From JBBTCJ01 sp038043285 (lineage in GTDB: Bacteria; Planctomycetota; Phycisphaerae; UBA1845): DNA of 64,000 bases. The notes beneath the pieces are model-generated. The model was given only the letters and a program-made list of their open reading frames with translations, did no database searches and was not told the origin of the DNA. The stretch covers positions 1 to 64,000 of the forward strand of contig JBBTCJ010000041.1 in the NCBI GenBank assembly GCA_038043285.1, in the 5' to 3' direction. The translations under genes were made by a program, and so were the position numbers. This document shows positions 1 to 8,377 of the stretch, piece by piece (the stretch's first letter is position 1; each line of letters opens with the position of its first letter).

Positions 1-520
1 CGTCGGCGATTCGATCCCCCGTCCGATCGACGTGGACGTCATGGACGAAAAGTCGATCGGCGTCGACCGTGTTTGCCAGGCTGCCGCCGCCTACGATCAA
101 CTTCGAACGGCCTGCACGGTCGTCTGCTTCGGAACCGCAGTAACGGTGGATCTTGTCGACGACGAGGGCGTGCTCGTGGGCGGTGCGATCCTGCCGGGAC
201 TGCGAATGCAGCTTCGCGCGCTGCACGAGTTCACCGCCGTCCTTCCGGCGGTCGAGCCGGGGTTTCCTGATCTGCCTTACGGGCGGAACACTTCGGAGGC
301 CATTCAGACCGGAGTCTGCCGGGGCCTGGCGGGGGCGGTTCGCAACCTCGTCGAGGGTTATTCGACGCACCTGAACCGCTGGCCCCAAGTGATTGCCACC
401 GGCGGCGACGCCGCGTTCATGGCCCCCCACTGCGACTTCCTTGACAAACTCGTTGCCGACTTGACGCTTCGCGGCGTGGGGGTCGCCTACAGCAAGCACC
501 TCGCCGAAGCGGGAGCATGA
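1..520 (+). CDS. coaX: Type III pantothenate kinase, 5'-truncated by window edge
   Basis: This is the C-terminal part (about 173 residues; first complete codon at base 2) of a CoaX-type pantothenate kinase. CoaX phosphorylates pantothenate in the first step of coenzyme A synthesis in the cytosol. Visible family motifs are the substrate loop GVDR, the phosphate-loop region FGTAVTVDLV, the block VGGAILPGLRMQLRALHEFT with a following LP, and a late ATGGDA motif. The residue just before FGTA is Cys (VVCFGTA), where many homologues have Asp (VDFGTA). This deviates from the usual pattern and may affect metal or phosphate handling. The stop overlaps the ATG of the next gene by four bases (ATGA), so the two genes are probably co-transcribed and translationally coupled. 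The family call is firm; whether it is active cannot be judged from the fragment. Confidence 0.88.
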   Translation, partial: VGDSIPRPIDVDVMDEKSIGVDRVCQAAAAYDQLRTACTVVCFGTAVTVDLVDDEGVLVGGAILPGLRMQLRALHEFTAVLPAVEPGFPDLPYGRNTSEAIQTGVCRGLAGAVRNLVEGYSTHLNRWPQVIATGGDAAFMAPHCDFLDKLVADLTLRGVGVAYSKHLAEAGA

Positions 521-1695
521 ACCTGCCGTTCAAGACCATCTGTACGGTACTCACTCCGCCCGGGGCGGGTGGCATCGCCCTCCTGCGGGTGGACGGGCCG
601 AAGACCATCTCGATCGTCCAATCTGTTTTCAGACCTAGGTCGGGTCGCGGAGTGACCCTGGCTGCCACAAACCGGGTGCGCTACGGCGCGCTGGTCATTG
701 ACGGCGAAACAATCGACGAGGTTTTGCTGACAGTCATCCCCACCTCGCAGACGCACGCGGTCGAAATCGCGTGTCATGGAGGCGTCCGGGTGATTGAACG
801 AGTTCTGGTGGCATTGATCGGCCTCGGGGCGGAGTTCGTGGAGGGCGACGCGACCCTTGAGCTTGCCTGGCCCGCAGACACCATGATCGAGCGCGAGGCG
901 CTGGATGCACTCTGCCGTGCACGAACGTCGCAGTCGGTCCGTTTCGCGGCCCGACAGCGGACGGAGCTGGTACGAGAGTTAACGTCCATCGCCGAGGATT
1001 GCGCCGGCAGTCCGGATCGCGCAGCCTCGCGCATCGATGCTCTGATCGCCACGGCGCCATCGGCCATGCACCTAGTCAACGGCGCGGCGGTTGCGTTGAT
1101 CGGTCCCCCCAACAGCGGCAAGTCGTCATTGTTCAACGCGATGGTTGGGCGGGCGGCCGCGGTGGTCTCGCCGGTTGCAGGAACCACGCGCGACTGGGTG
1201 TGCGCGAACGTCGAGATGGACGGGGTACCGATCACGTTGATCGACACGGCTGGAATCCACGAAACGCATTCTTCGCTTGAGGCGATAGCCCTGAAACGCG
1301 GCCAAGCGGTAGCCGACGGCGCGGACCTTCTGGTGCTCGTTCTCGATGGTTCGATCCCCCCTCACGTCGACGGGCCTTCGTTCGCCCCGCAACCACTATC
1401 TCCGCGCATGGTTGCGGTCACAAAAAGCGATCGCGAACCGGCCTGGCACGCCTGCACTGACTTGGAAGCGCCCGCCCAACGGATCCATGTCTCGGCGATC
1501 ACCGGGGAAGGCGTCGCCCAACTCGCCCAGGCGATCGCCCACGAGCTTTGTCCCGCGTCCGTTCAGTCCGCTGGGGCTTCGCTTTTCACAACAAGACAGG
1601 TTGAGATGGCGACCCAGGCACGGCATCGCCTGGGGACGGATCCGATCGGCGCCTCGGCAACAATAAAGCAAAAAATGATTTTTCCGATTTCGTGA
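517..1695 (+). CDS. mnmE: MnmE/TrmE-like tRNA-modification GTPase, C-terminally shortened
   Basis: A 392-residue protein with the MnmE layout. It has an N-terminal TrmE-N domain (about residues 5-115, starting PFKTICTVLTPPGAGGIALL), a helical linker, then a G domain from about residue 190 with P-loop GPPNSGKSS, switch sequence VAGTTRD, G3 DTAG and G4-like TKSD. MnmE normally works with MnmG to modify the wobble uridine of certain tRNAs. Normal MnmE is about 450 residues and ends in a Cys-x-Gly-Lys motif needed for modification. Here the protein stops about 40 residues after the G domain (ending MIFPIS) with no such motif, and the neighbouring frames show no continuation. The start overlaps the coaX stop. 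It is either a degenerate paralogue, a planctomycete variant or a gene truncated at its 3' end. The name is given by homology only. Confidence 0.8.
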   Translation: MNLPFKTICTVLTPPGAGGIALLRVDGPKTISIVQSVFRPRSGRGVTLAATNRVRYGALVIDGETIDEVLLTVIPTSQTHAVEIACHGGVRVIERVLVALIGLGAEFVEGDATLELAWPADTMIEREALDALCRARTSQSVRFAARQRTELVRELTSIAEDCAGSPDRAASRIDALIATAPSAMHLVNGAAVALIGPPNSGKSSLFNAMVGRAAAVVSPVAGTTRDWVCANVEMDGVPITLIDTAGIHETHSSLEAIALKRGQAVADGADLLVLVLDGSIPPHVDGPSFAPQPLSPRMVAVTKSDREPAWHACTDLEAPAQRIHVSAITGEGVAQLAQAIAHELCPASVQSAGASLFTTRQVEMATQARHRLGTDPIGASATIKQKMIFPIS

Positions 1696-1720
1696 CCTTG
1701 ACAGAGGAAGGGCCTATAAT
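1692..1720 (+). promoter_or_regulatory. Candidate sigma70-type promoter for the kinase gene
   Basis: A perfect TATAAT lies at 1715-1720, with GTGACC (four of six matches to TTGACA) 17 bases upstream at 1692-1697. It sits at the very end of the mnmE-like gene and about 135 bases before the kinase start. A TTGACA at 1698-1703 is only 11 bases from the -10 and is probably not the -35. Confidence 0.45.
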
Positions 1721-1857
1721 CCGCTACGAGTCTTCCGGCGTAGGCGAGTGGAACCCCTTCAGCGCGGCGGACGCATCGGCCGTTTTCGATCTTGACGTTC
1801 GGCCTGCTGGATTCTTCGCGCAGAGGGATCCTACAGTCTACGGAGCTGGGGAAAGCA

Positions 1858-3147
1858 ATGTCGTCGCTCCATGAAACCCCAACGGCGGTGATCGGCGGGC
1901 CTGGTGGATCCATGTCGTTTGACGATTCTCAATTCGCAAGACTTGTCGTCGAACGGAAGCTTTGTTCGGCGGCAGAGATCGAGCTGGTCCGGGCCGAGCA
2001 CAAGGCCATGGGATCCGCCGGGCAGAAGCTGACTCTCATTGATCTGCTGATTCAGCACGGGTACGTGACGCATTCTCAAGTTAAGCGTTTGGGTACGGCC
2101 ATGGACGAGGATTCCATGTACCGCCCGGCGCAACAGATTCCCGGTTTTCAAGTGCTGTGTAAGATCGGCCAGGGCGCGATGGCGGTGGTCTTCAAGGCCA
2201 AACAATTGAGCCTGGATCGAATCGTCGCCATCAAGGTGCTTCCGAAGCGACTGAGCGAGAATCCTGAGTTCGTCGATCGGTTTTACCGCGAAGGGCGTGC
2301 GGCGGCGCGACTCAACCATGCCAACATCGTGCAGGCCTACGACGTCGGAGAGTCGAGCGGGTACCACTATTTCGTCATGGAGTTTATCGACGGGAAGACG
2401 GTGTACGACCTGATCACCGACGGACGCCCCGTCGAGGAGAGGGAGTCGCTGGAACAGGTGCTGCAATGCGCCAAGGCGCTGCACCATGCTCATCAGCAGG
2501 GTCTGATTCACCGGGACGTCAAGCCCAAGAATTTGATGCTGGCGAAGGATGGCACAGTCAAACTGGCGGACATGGGTCTTGCCCGGGAAATGAGCGACTA
2601 CGCGACGGCGACGGCGGAAGCCGGGCGGGCCTACGGTACGCCCTATTACATCAGCCCGGAGCAGATTCGGGGAGAAATCGACATCGACGCCCGAGCGGAC
2701 ATCTACGGCTTGGGCGCCACCTTCTACCACATGGTCACCGGACGGGTTCCGTTCGACGGCACCTCTCCCTCGGCGGTGATGCACAAGCACCTCAAGGAAC
2801 CGTTGGTTCCGCCGGACCACCTCAACAAGTCCCTAACCTCGGGCGTGGGAGAAATCATCGAGGTGATGATGGCGAAGAACCGCGACGACCGCTACCCGTC
2901 GATGGAGGAACTGATCGCGGACCTTACGGCCGTCGCCCGCGGCGAACCTCCCTTCCAGGCGCGGAAGAAATATGACCACAACCTCCTGGCGACGCTGGCT
3001 ACGGGAAAGGTACTCCCGGATGCTGCGGCGGCGACAGAGCCGGCGGCGCCGTCCTCGCCCAGAATATCTATTCAATGGGTGGTCTTGTTGGGCGTGCTTC
3101 TGGTCATTTCTGCGTTGTGCAACATCGTCCTGGTGGCTAATCGGTAG
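1858..3147 (+). CDS. Serine/threonine protein kinase with C-terminal membrane anchor
   Basis: A 429-residue Hanks-type kinase. The chosen ATG follows GGGGAAAGCA, a good ribosome site; an in-frame upstream start at 1792 has no such support. Residues 20-90 form a helical region (FARLVVERKLCSAAEIELV...IQHGYVTHSQV) common before planctomycete kinases. The kinase domain starts near residue 97: glycine loop GQGAMAVV (104-111), catalytic lysine K126 in VAIK, HRDVKPKN (D220, N225), and metal motif DMG (D238) in place of DFG. The activation segment ends YYISPEQ. A hydrophobic stretch at about 405-426 (WVVLLGVLLVISALCNIVLV) is a tail anchor, leaving the kinase in the cytoplasm. No external sensor domain exists, so the N-terminal region or partners must supply the signal. 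Substrate unknown. Confidence 0.9.
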   Translation: MSSLHETPTAVIGGPGGSMSFDDSQFARLVVERKLCSAAEIELVRAEHKAMGSAGQKLTLIDLLIQHGYVTHSQVKRLGTAMDEDSMYRPAQQIPGFQVLCKIGQGAMAVVFKAKQLSLDRIVAIKVLPKRLSENPEFVDRFYREGRAAARLNHANIVQAYDVGESSGYHYFVMEFIDGKTVYDLITDGRPVEERESLEQVLQCAKALHHAHQQGLIHRDVKPKNLMLAKDGTVKLADMGLAREMSDYATATAEAGRAYGTPYYISPEQIRGEIDIDARADIYGLGATFYHMVTGRVPFDGTSPSAVMHKHLKEPLVPPDHLNKSLTSGVGEIIEVMMAKNRDDRYPSMEELIADLTAVARGEPPFQARKKYDHNLLATLATGKVLPDAAAATEPAAPSSPRISIQWVVLLGVLLVISALCNIVLVANR

Positions 3148-3287
3148 CGACCGGGGCGACTCCTACCCGTTGCTATTGCAAGGTGCCGATTCGAGCTTGC
3201 GCGAGATGGATGTGATTCGCCGTTCGCGATGCCCCGCGGGCAGCCCCCCCCGGGTCGCCGAACGGCAACCGGAAACGAGAACTGGTA

Positions 3288-3854
3288 TCAGTCTCGACAC
3301 CGCGCGACGTCCCCCAGCGGCGGCAGCGGATCGGGGTTCTTCTCCCGAGCGCGTCCGTGGGTCTTCACGCGTACTCCCCAATTCTCCGCCGTTCCGAGAT
3401 GGCCGCCGATTCTCGCCAGCTCCGACGGCACGATCTCGGTGCAGGTCCGCAACGTGGCGTTGGCCTTGATGTAGTCGTTCACATACAGCGTGCTGGTCAG
3501 CGGCGAGTCGCTGCTTTCCACATCCGGAGTCGGTTTGTACCAGAAAAGAAGCTCGAAGGCCTCCATGTAATAGCCGTGAGATTCGCTCAGGGTGAAGACC
3601 AACCGGTTTTTCTTGGTCGAGGGATCCACGTCGACGGAGGCAGCGACCTCGGATGGAACGGATGGCTCAGACCCCTGCAAGGGGCGGTCGGCCAACAGAA
3701 TCTGCTTGAGCCGGATCATTTCCAGGTTGCCGGTCGATTCATCACTGAGGACGGTCTGATCCTCGTCGATCACGGCGGGCTTGGATTTCGGTGCGGCGAA
3801 ATATACGGCCAACACGCCGGCAATAACGACCAGGATAATCAATCGAGCGCTCAT
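3288..3854 (-). CDS. Hypothetical protein with N-terminal membrane anchor
   Basis: A 188-residue protein of no recognised family. The ATG at 3854 is chosen because GGAG lies about six bases upstream; a longer reading starts with Arg-rich sequence that looks non-coding. Residues 4-20 (RLIILVVIAGVLAVYFA) are a single hydrophobic segment, either an uncleaved anchor or a signal peptide. The rest is soluble, with a mixed beta-type region (about 75-150) including FTLSESHGYYMEAFELLFWYK. It is transcribed toward the kinase gene (tail to tail) and away from the EamA transporter gene. Probably a periplasmic-side envelope protein; function unknown. Confidence 0.6.
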   Translation of the reverse strand: MSARLIILVVIAGVLAVYFAAPKSKPAVIDEDQTVLSDESTGNLEMIRLKQILLADRPLQGSEPSVPSEVAASVDVDPSTKKNRLVFTLSESHGYYMEAFELLFWYKPTPDVESSDSPLTSTLYVNDYIKANATLRTCTEIVPSELARIGGHLGTAENWGVRVKTHGRAREKNPDPLPPLGDVARCRD

Positions 3855-4142
3855 GGTTCTCCTTCTTTGCCAGGCACGCCGCCTTGGCCGCCCCTGGTCT
3901 AGCATTCCTGCCGCGGACCGTGGCGCGACCCAAGGTCGGTGCTGCGCTCGTTGGCTGGGTTTCCGTCCGCGGAAGCGGGACGGAGTATATCGAAAGTACG
4001 GTTTTCAGCAATCGCAGGTTCATGGCAAAACGCGGCGTTGGACCACGGGCCGTACCGTCGACGCTTTCTTTCCCGTTCCGGTTGCGATGGGAGCTGGTGC
4101 GCCGGAGAATTGGCGCGAGTCCATTCGGTCCCGGATGCCGCC

Positions 4143-5081
4143 ATGTCACGAGAATCTCCCCAGCTCGCGGAAGCCGCGGCGACATCCGCCGGAACGCCCT
4201 GGGCCGGCATTGCCTTGCTGTTTCTGGCGGGGACACTCTGGAGCCTCAACGGCGCACTCATCAAGCTCGTGATCGCGGAAGAAAATCCTCCCCACGGCGT
4301 GACCATCGCCTTCTATCGCTCGCTCATCGCCGGGGTTTTTTTGGCGCCCCTGGCGTTCGGCAAGGCGCGATCCTTGACCCGCCCCGACGGGATTCGCCTG
4401 TTGTGGCGGTTGCGTCCGGCGGCGGCCGCGTGCGTCGTGTTCTTCACCCTCATGACCGCGTGCTTCGTCATCGCGACGACGATGACCGCGGCCGCCAACG
4501 CGATCATTCTCCAATATACGTCGACGTTCTGGATCATCGGGCTGTCGCCGATGATCTTGCATGAGCGAGCCGCCCGGCGCGAACTTTGGACGGTGGCGCT
4601 GGCTATGATCGGCATCGCGGTCATTTTTGCCGGCGGCGCCTCCACGAGCCTCGCCGGACTCATTATTGCGCTGGCGGCCGGGTTCTTCTACGCATTGGAG
4701 ACTATGATGATCCGCCGGATGCGGGACTCCGATTCAGCCGCGGTAACGGTGCTGAACAAGCTTGGATCCGCGGCGCTGCTGCTTCCCGCCGTCTGCATCG
4801 TCGGCAGCTTCCAGGTGTCTCGACGCGCGCTGATCCTCTTGGCCATCATGGGGATTGTTCAGTTCGGACTCCCGTACTATCTCTATACGCTGGGATTGGC
4901 CAGGGTGCCGGCCTATCGCGCGGCCTTGATTACCATGATCGAGCCGGTTCTCGTGCCCGTGTGGGCATACATGGCGGTTGGCGAGGTCGTGGAAAAACCA
5001 ACGATAGCCGGCGGTGCGATGATTCTCGCGGCGCTGCTGGCGTTTGTCTGGACAGCGCGAAGGCGACGGGGGGTTGCATGA
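4143..5081 (+). CDS. EamA/DMT-family transporter
   Basis: A 312-residue integral membrane protein of the drug/metabolite transporter superfamily, with two repeated EamA halves of about five helices each. The first begins GIALLFLAGTLWSLNGALIKL; the second starts near residue 165 (LAGLIIALAAGFFYALE) and has the typical late segment YLYTLGLARVPAYRAALITMIEPVL. Members export amino acids, nucleosides or other small metabolites; the substrate cannot be told from sequence. The ATG at 4143 was chosen over an in-frame start at 3939 because the extra 68 residues are Arg-rich and do not look like membrane-protein sequence. The stop overlaps the ATG of the following dehydrogenase gene (ATGA), so the two are probably coupled and may act on a related amino acid. 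Confidence 0.85.
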   Translation: MSRESPQLAEAAATSAGTPWAGIALLFLAGTLWSLNGALIKLVIAEENPPHGVTIAFYRSLIAGVFLAPLAFGKARSLTRPDGIRLLWRLRPAAAACVVFFTLMTACFVIATTMTAAANAIILQYTSTFWIIGLSPMILHERAARRELWTVALAMIGIAVIFAGGASTSLAGLIIALAAGFFYALETMMIRRMRDSDSAAVTVLNKLGSAALLLPAVCIVGSFQVSRRALILLAIMGIVQFGLPYYLYTLGLARVPAYRAALITMIEPVLVPVWAYMAVGEVVEKPTIAGGAMILAALLAFVWTARRRRGVA

Positions 5082-6259
5082 CGCAGAAGGCGGCGGTGCT
5101 GGGGGCGGGGCTGGTTGGAGCGACGATGGCTCGCGAACTGGCTCGAGGCGGCGGGTTCAACGTGACCGCGGTCGACGTTTCCGGAGCGAACCTCAAGAAA
5201 CTCGAGGGGATCCCCGGCGTGCGAACCCAGAAGGCGGACCTGTCAAACGCGCAGACGATCGGACGTGTCGCCTCGGAGCACGACGTCGTGCTCGGGGCGC
5301 TGCCGAGTCGATTCGGGTTTGCCTCGCTGGAGGCAGTGATCGGGGCAGCCCGACCGTATTGCGATATTTCGTTCATGCCCGAAGACGCCATGGCGCTCGA
5401 TGCTCTGGCGAAGGAGCGGGGAGTTCTTGCGGTCGTGGACTGCGGCGTGTCGCCGGGGTTGTCCAACCTGATGATCGGACACGCGAGATCGCAGATGGAC
5501 CGCCCCGACCGCGCTGTCATCTACGTCGGCGGACTTCCCAAGGTGCGTCACTGGCCGTTCTGGTACAAGGCGCCGTTTGCGCCGTCCGACGTGATCGAGG
5601 AGTACACGCGACCGGCGCGCGTTCGGGAGAACGGGCGAACCGTCGTCAAGCCCGCCTTGTCCGAGCCGGAGCTGCTGGACTTCCCGGGGGTCGGCACGTT
5701 GGAGGCCTTCAACACCGACGGGTTGCGCAGCCTGCTGGCGACGCTGGACATTCCCAACATGGTCGAGAAGACCCTACGATATCCTGGACACGTCGAACTG
5801 ATGCGAGCCTTCCGCGAGACAGGTTTCTTCGACAAAGCGCCGCTGGATGTCGGGGGCGTTTCCGTGCGCCCGCTTGACGTGACCTCGAAGCTGCTTTTCC
5901 CCAAGTGGACCTATGCCGAGGGCGAGGAGGAGTTCACCGTCCTTCGCGTCGTCGTGGAGGGCGTGAAGAACGGTGCGGGCGTTCGGTTGACGTATGATCT
6001 TCATGACGAGTACGATCGGGCGACAAACGAATCGTCCATGGCGCGGACGACGGCGTTCCCCAACGTAATTGCCGCGAGGATGGTCGCACGCGGAGATATC
6101 CGAGGGACCGGCGTGAGGCCGCCGGAGTTACTCGCTCGACAGTCCGGGGTCTACGAGCACTTCGAGGACCAACTCCGCCTCTCTGGAATCAGCATCGCGC
6201 GATCAACCTCAATTGTCGCAGAACCGGGACATCAAGGCGGCGCGACGAAGTCGAGCTGA
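5078..6259 (+). CDS. Saccharopine dehydrogenase family oxidoreductase
   Basis: A 393-residue NAD(P)-dependent enzyme. The Rossmann glycine motif VLGAGLVGATMA is at residues 7-18. The family features DVVLGALPSRFG, a DISFMPED-type segment and CGVSPGLSNL follow. Close relatives include lysine 6-dehydrogenase and saccharopine reductase, which act on amino-acid imines or secondary amines; exact substrate not assignable. The start overlaps the stop of the EamA transporter gene. The last 28 bases overlap the 3' end of the cytochrome gene on the other strand, an unusual convergent overlap. Relationship to a metabolite exporter suggests amino-acid catabolism, but this is inference. Confidence 0.82.
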   Translation: MTQKAAVLGAGLVGATMARELARGGGFNVTAVDVSGANLKKLEGIPGVRTQKADLSNAQTIGRVASEHDVVLGALPSRFGFASLEAVIGAARPYCDISFMPEDAMALDALAKERGVLAVVDCGVSPGLSNLMIGHARSQMDRPDRAVIYVGGLPKVRHWPFWYKAPFAPSDVIEEYTRPARVRENGRTVVKPALSEPELLDFPGVGTLEAFNTDGLRSLLATLDIPNMVEKTLRYPGHVELMRAFRETGFFDKAPLDVGGVSVRPLDVTSKLLFPKWTYAEGEEEFTVLRVVVEGVKNGAGVRLTYDLHDEYDRATNESSMARTTAFPNVIAARMVARGDIRGTGVRPPELLARQSGVYEHFEDQLRLSGISIARSTSIVAEPGHQGGATKSS

Positions 6260-8166
6260 TATTCGGACACGTCGTCGAGATCGACGTCGCCGTCGAGGTC
6301 CGCGTCGAAGGCCTCGCACCCCAACGTCAACCTCATGTCCGGTCCGGTCAGGCAGTCGTAGAGGAGTTCGTAATCCACCAGCGACACGACGCCGTCGCAA
6401 TTCGAATCGGCGAATGAGCCTGGCGTCAACGAGGCAATGAAACCCTGTTCCATGAGCACCGGCGCCGACCGGCCGGTGAGCTCCCACTGTTCGTAGAGCA
6501 CCTGCCCGTCGTTGTTGGTCTTGTTCGCGTCGCGGAGGAACGTGACGTATTCCTTACTCGCGGTTTGATAGTAAAGCGAAACGACGGCGCTGGACGCGCC
6601 CGGTGGGATACGGAAGTTCGTGTCGTCCCAGTACTGTCCGTCGGCGTAGGCGGCTGCGACAGGAGCGGCGCCGGCGGCGGCGAACGCGGCGTTGTTGAAA
6701 CCTCGCGGCGGGATGCGGCTGTCCTTGTAGTATTTGTTGTTCAAGGCAAAGTGGAATGTCGGTCCGATGGGCAGACCGGCCGCAGTCGCCATCGCGGCAT
6801 CCACGCCGAGAACAGCTTCATAGACCTTCGTGTCCGAGGTCGTGAGCTGAGCGGCGATCGGATCATACTGCCCCCGAATGGCCAGTGAATCGAGCTGGGC
6901 GTTGAAGAACGCGACTTCGATCCACATTCGGCGGCCCTCGGGATAGCCCGTGGGCAGCTTGTGGCCCGTCTGGTTCGTGATGCGGACGCGAAGATCGCAG
7001 GCTTCCTTTTGCACATCAAGCGTTGAGGCGTTCTCCAGCAGGTAACGCGTGCGGTTCTTGCTGTCTGCGAGGTACTCCGGCTGGAGGATGCCCTCGTACA
7101 GGTTGGCGAGCGCGTCCTGAATCCAGAGGTTTCCGCCGTTGAAGTCGTGCGCGGGCACGTCAGGTCGTTCGTAAAACGGGGAGGAATCGAAGGCGCAACC
7201 GTAGGACTGCGTGTCCGGCATGTGACAGTCCTGACAGGTCCGCATGACCCCTGTCGGATGGTTGCCGCCGAAAACGCCGTTGGCCTGAACGCCGGTCGTC
7301 GCGTACTCGCTGTTGAGCCATTCGCTATAGGTACGTTCGACGGGAAACATGTCGTACGGATCACCCGTGGGATGTTCCTGCCCGATCGGGTTCACGGTGT
7401 AGGAGCCGTCGGGCTGGCGCAGGAAAACCGGGTTGCCGACGTCGTGACAGGTGGCGCACATCTGTGAGGTCGAGTGAAACGGCGAATGAATGATCGGCGG
7501 GCTGCCGGGAAAATGGTAATTGGCCGGCACGTTGGGCGGGTCGCCGCCTTCCAGAAACGGATACGGTCCGCGACGAGAATCCAGTGGGTCCATCACCATG
7601 TTCGCCCCGCCGGGTCGAATCGGCAGCAGACCGGCATCGCGGAGTGCAACCCTGATAATGTCGTCACCCTGTGGCGGCTGCGGGTGGTTGGGGCCAAGAA
7701 CCGGGTCCACCATCCGGTGGCAGAAGTTGCAGGTGACGCCCTCCATGTCCACTTCATTCAGTGCCGAACCGTCGGTCGGAGTCGAACGACCTTCCAGCCA
7801 GCCGCCGGGAGTGTGACAGCGCAAGCAGATATCCCCGGCGAAGGCCGCGTCCTGATTGGCGATCACGAGTGCAGCCCGAAACAACGGGTCGCGGGCGGCG
7901 TTGGCCATCAAGCTCCCTTCCCAGCGGCTGTAGATCGGGTATTCCTGCGAGGGCGGGTTGTAGACTTCATGGCAGAGACGGCAGTTCTGCGACGTGAGAG
8001 TCGGCGTAAACGTGCCGCCGCCGATTTCCGGTTGGGTGCCATGCTGGAAGAAGTTCTCCAGCGTCGTGGGGAGTTGCCCGCGCGCGGCCTGCCCGCGCGA
8101 GAGGACGGCCGCTCCGATCGCCCATGCCGCGACAACGACGGCTTTTCGAATCCCCCGGCCCGGCAA
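6232..8166 (-). CDS. Secreted pentaheme cytochrome c with dockerin-like C-terminal tail
   Basis: A 644-residue exported protein. The signal peptide is about residues 1-30 (ending AARGQ). Five CxxCH haem-attachment motifs lie at residues 62-66, 114-118, 146-150, 237-241 and 311-315, each with other His residues nearby that could be distal ligands. The arrangement resembles cytochrome c554-type proteins. Residues 330-585 form a large haem-free region. The last 58 residues (587-644) contain two Asp-rich calcium-loop-like segments, DSNCDGVVSLVD and DADLDGDVDLDD, as in dockerin type I repeats. Such tails are common on secreted planctomycete proteins and may serve sorting or anchoring rather than cellulosome assembly. 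It probably carries electrons outside the cytoplasmic membrane; partner and substrate unknown. Confidence 0.87.
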   Translation of the reverse strand: MPGRGIRKAVVVAAWAIGAAVLSRGQAARGQLPTTLENFFQHGTQPEIGGGTFTPTLTSQNCRLCHEVYNPPSQEYPIYSRWEGSLMANAARDPLFRAALVIANQDAAFAGDICLRCHTPGGWLEGRSTPTDGSALNEVDMEGVTCNFCHRMVDPVLGPNHPQPPQGDDIIRVALRDAGLLPIRPGGANMVMDPLDSRRGPYPFLEGGDPPNVPANYHFPGSPPIIHSPFHSTSQMCATCHDVGNPVFLRQPDGSYTVNPIGQEHPTGDPYDMFPVERTYSEWLNSEYATTGVQANGVFGGNHPTGVMRTCQDCHMPDTQSYGCAFDSSPFYERPDVPAHDFNGGNLWIQDALANLYEGILQPEYLADSKNRTRYLLENASTLDVQKEACDLRVRITNQTGHKLPTGYPEGRRMWIEVAFFNAQLDSLAIRGQYDPIAAQLTTSDTKVYEAVLGVDAAMATAAGLPIGPTFHFALNNKYYKDSRIPPRGFNNAAFAAAGAAPVAAAYADGQYWDDTNFRIPPGASSAVVSLYYQTASKEYVTFLRDANKTNNDGQVLYEQWELTGRSAPVLMEQGFIASLTPGSFADSNCDGVVSLVDYELLYDCLTGPDMRLTLGCEAFDADLDGDVDLDDVSEYQLDFVAPP

Positions 8167-8230
8167 GATATTCCCCTCCCCCGATCGTTCGCCGGCTTTT
8201 CAGCGGGCGCCCCCGATTCCCCAATGGTCG

Positions 8231-8259
8231 ATTATAGTCGTCGAATCTCGCGGTTTCAT
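8231..8259 (-). promoter_or_regulatory. Candidate promoter for the pentaheme cytochrome gene
   Basis: Read on the minus strand, TATAAT covers 8236-8231 and ATGAAA (four of six matches to TTGACA) covers 8259-8254, with 17 bases between. The predicted transcript would start about 58 bases before the cytochrome ATG. It lies in the divergent gap shared with the fumarylacetoacetate hydrolase-like gene. Confidence 0.4.
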
Positions 8260-8377
8260 GGCGACGGTCCGAGAAGATACGGCCACCATTGTAAGTTGAC
8301 GGTCAGGACTGCGGCCTCCACAATCCGGCCATCGGTCCGATGGACGCGTGGAATTGGGGACCAGCAGGAGAGCGATC

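Noticed and set aside
1698..1720. TTGACA and TATAAT as one promoter
   Set aside because: The spacing is only 11 bases. GTGACC at 1692 gives the normal 17 and is preferred.
1831..2820. A 329-residue minus-strand frame across the kinase gene
   Set aside because: Antisense to all kinase motifs; composition is that of a shadow frame.
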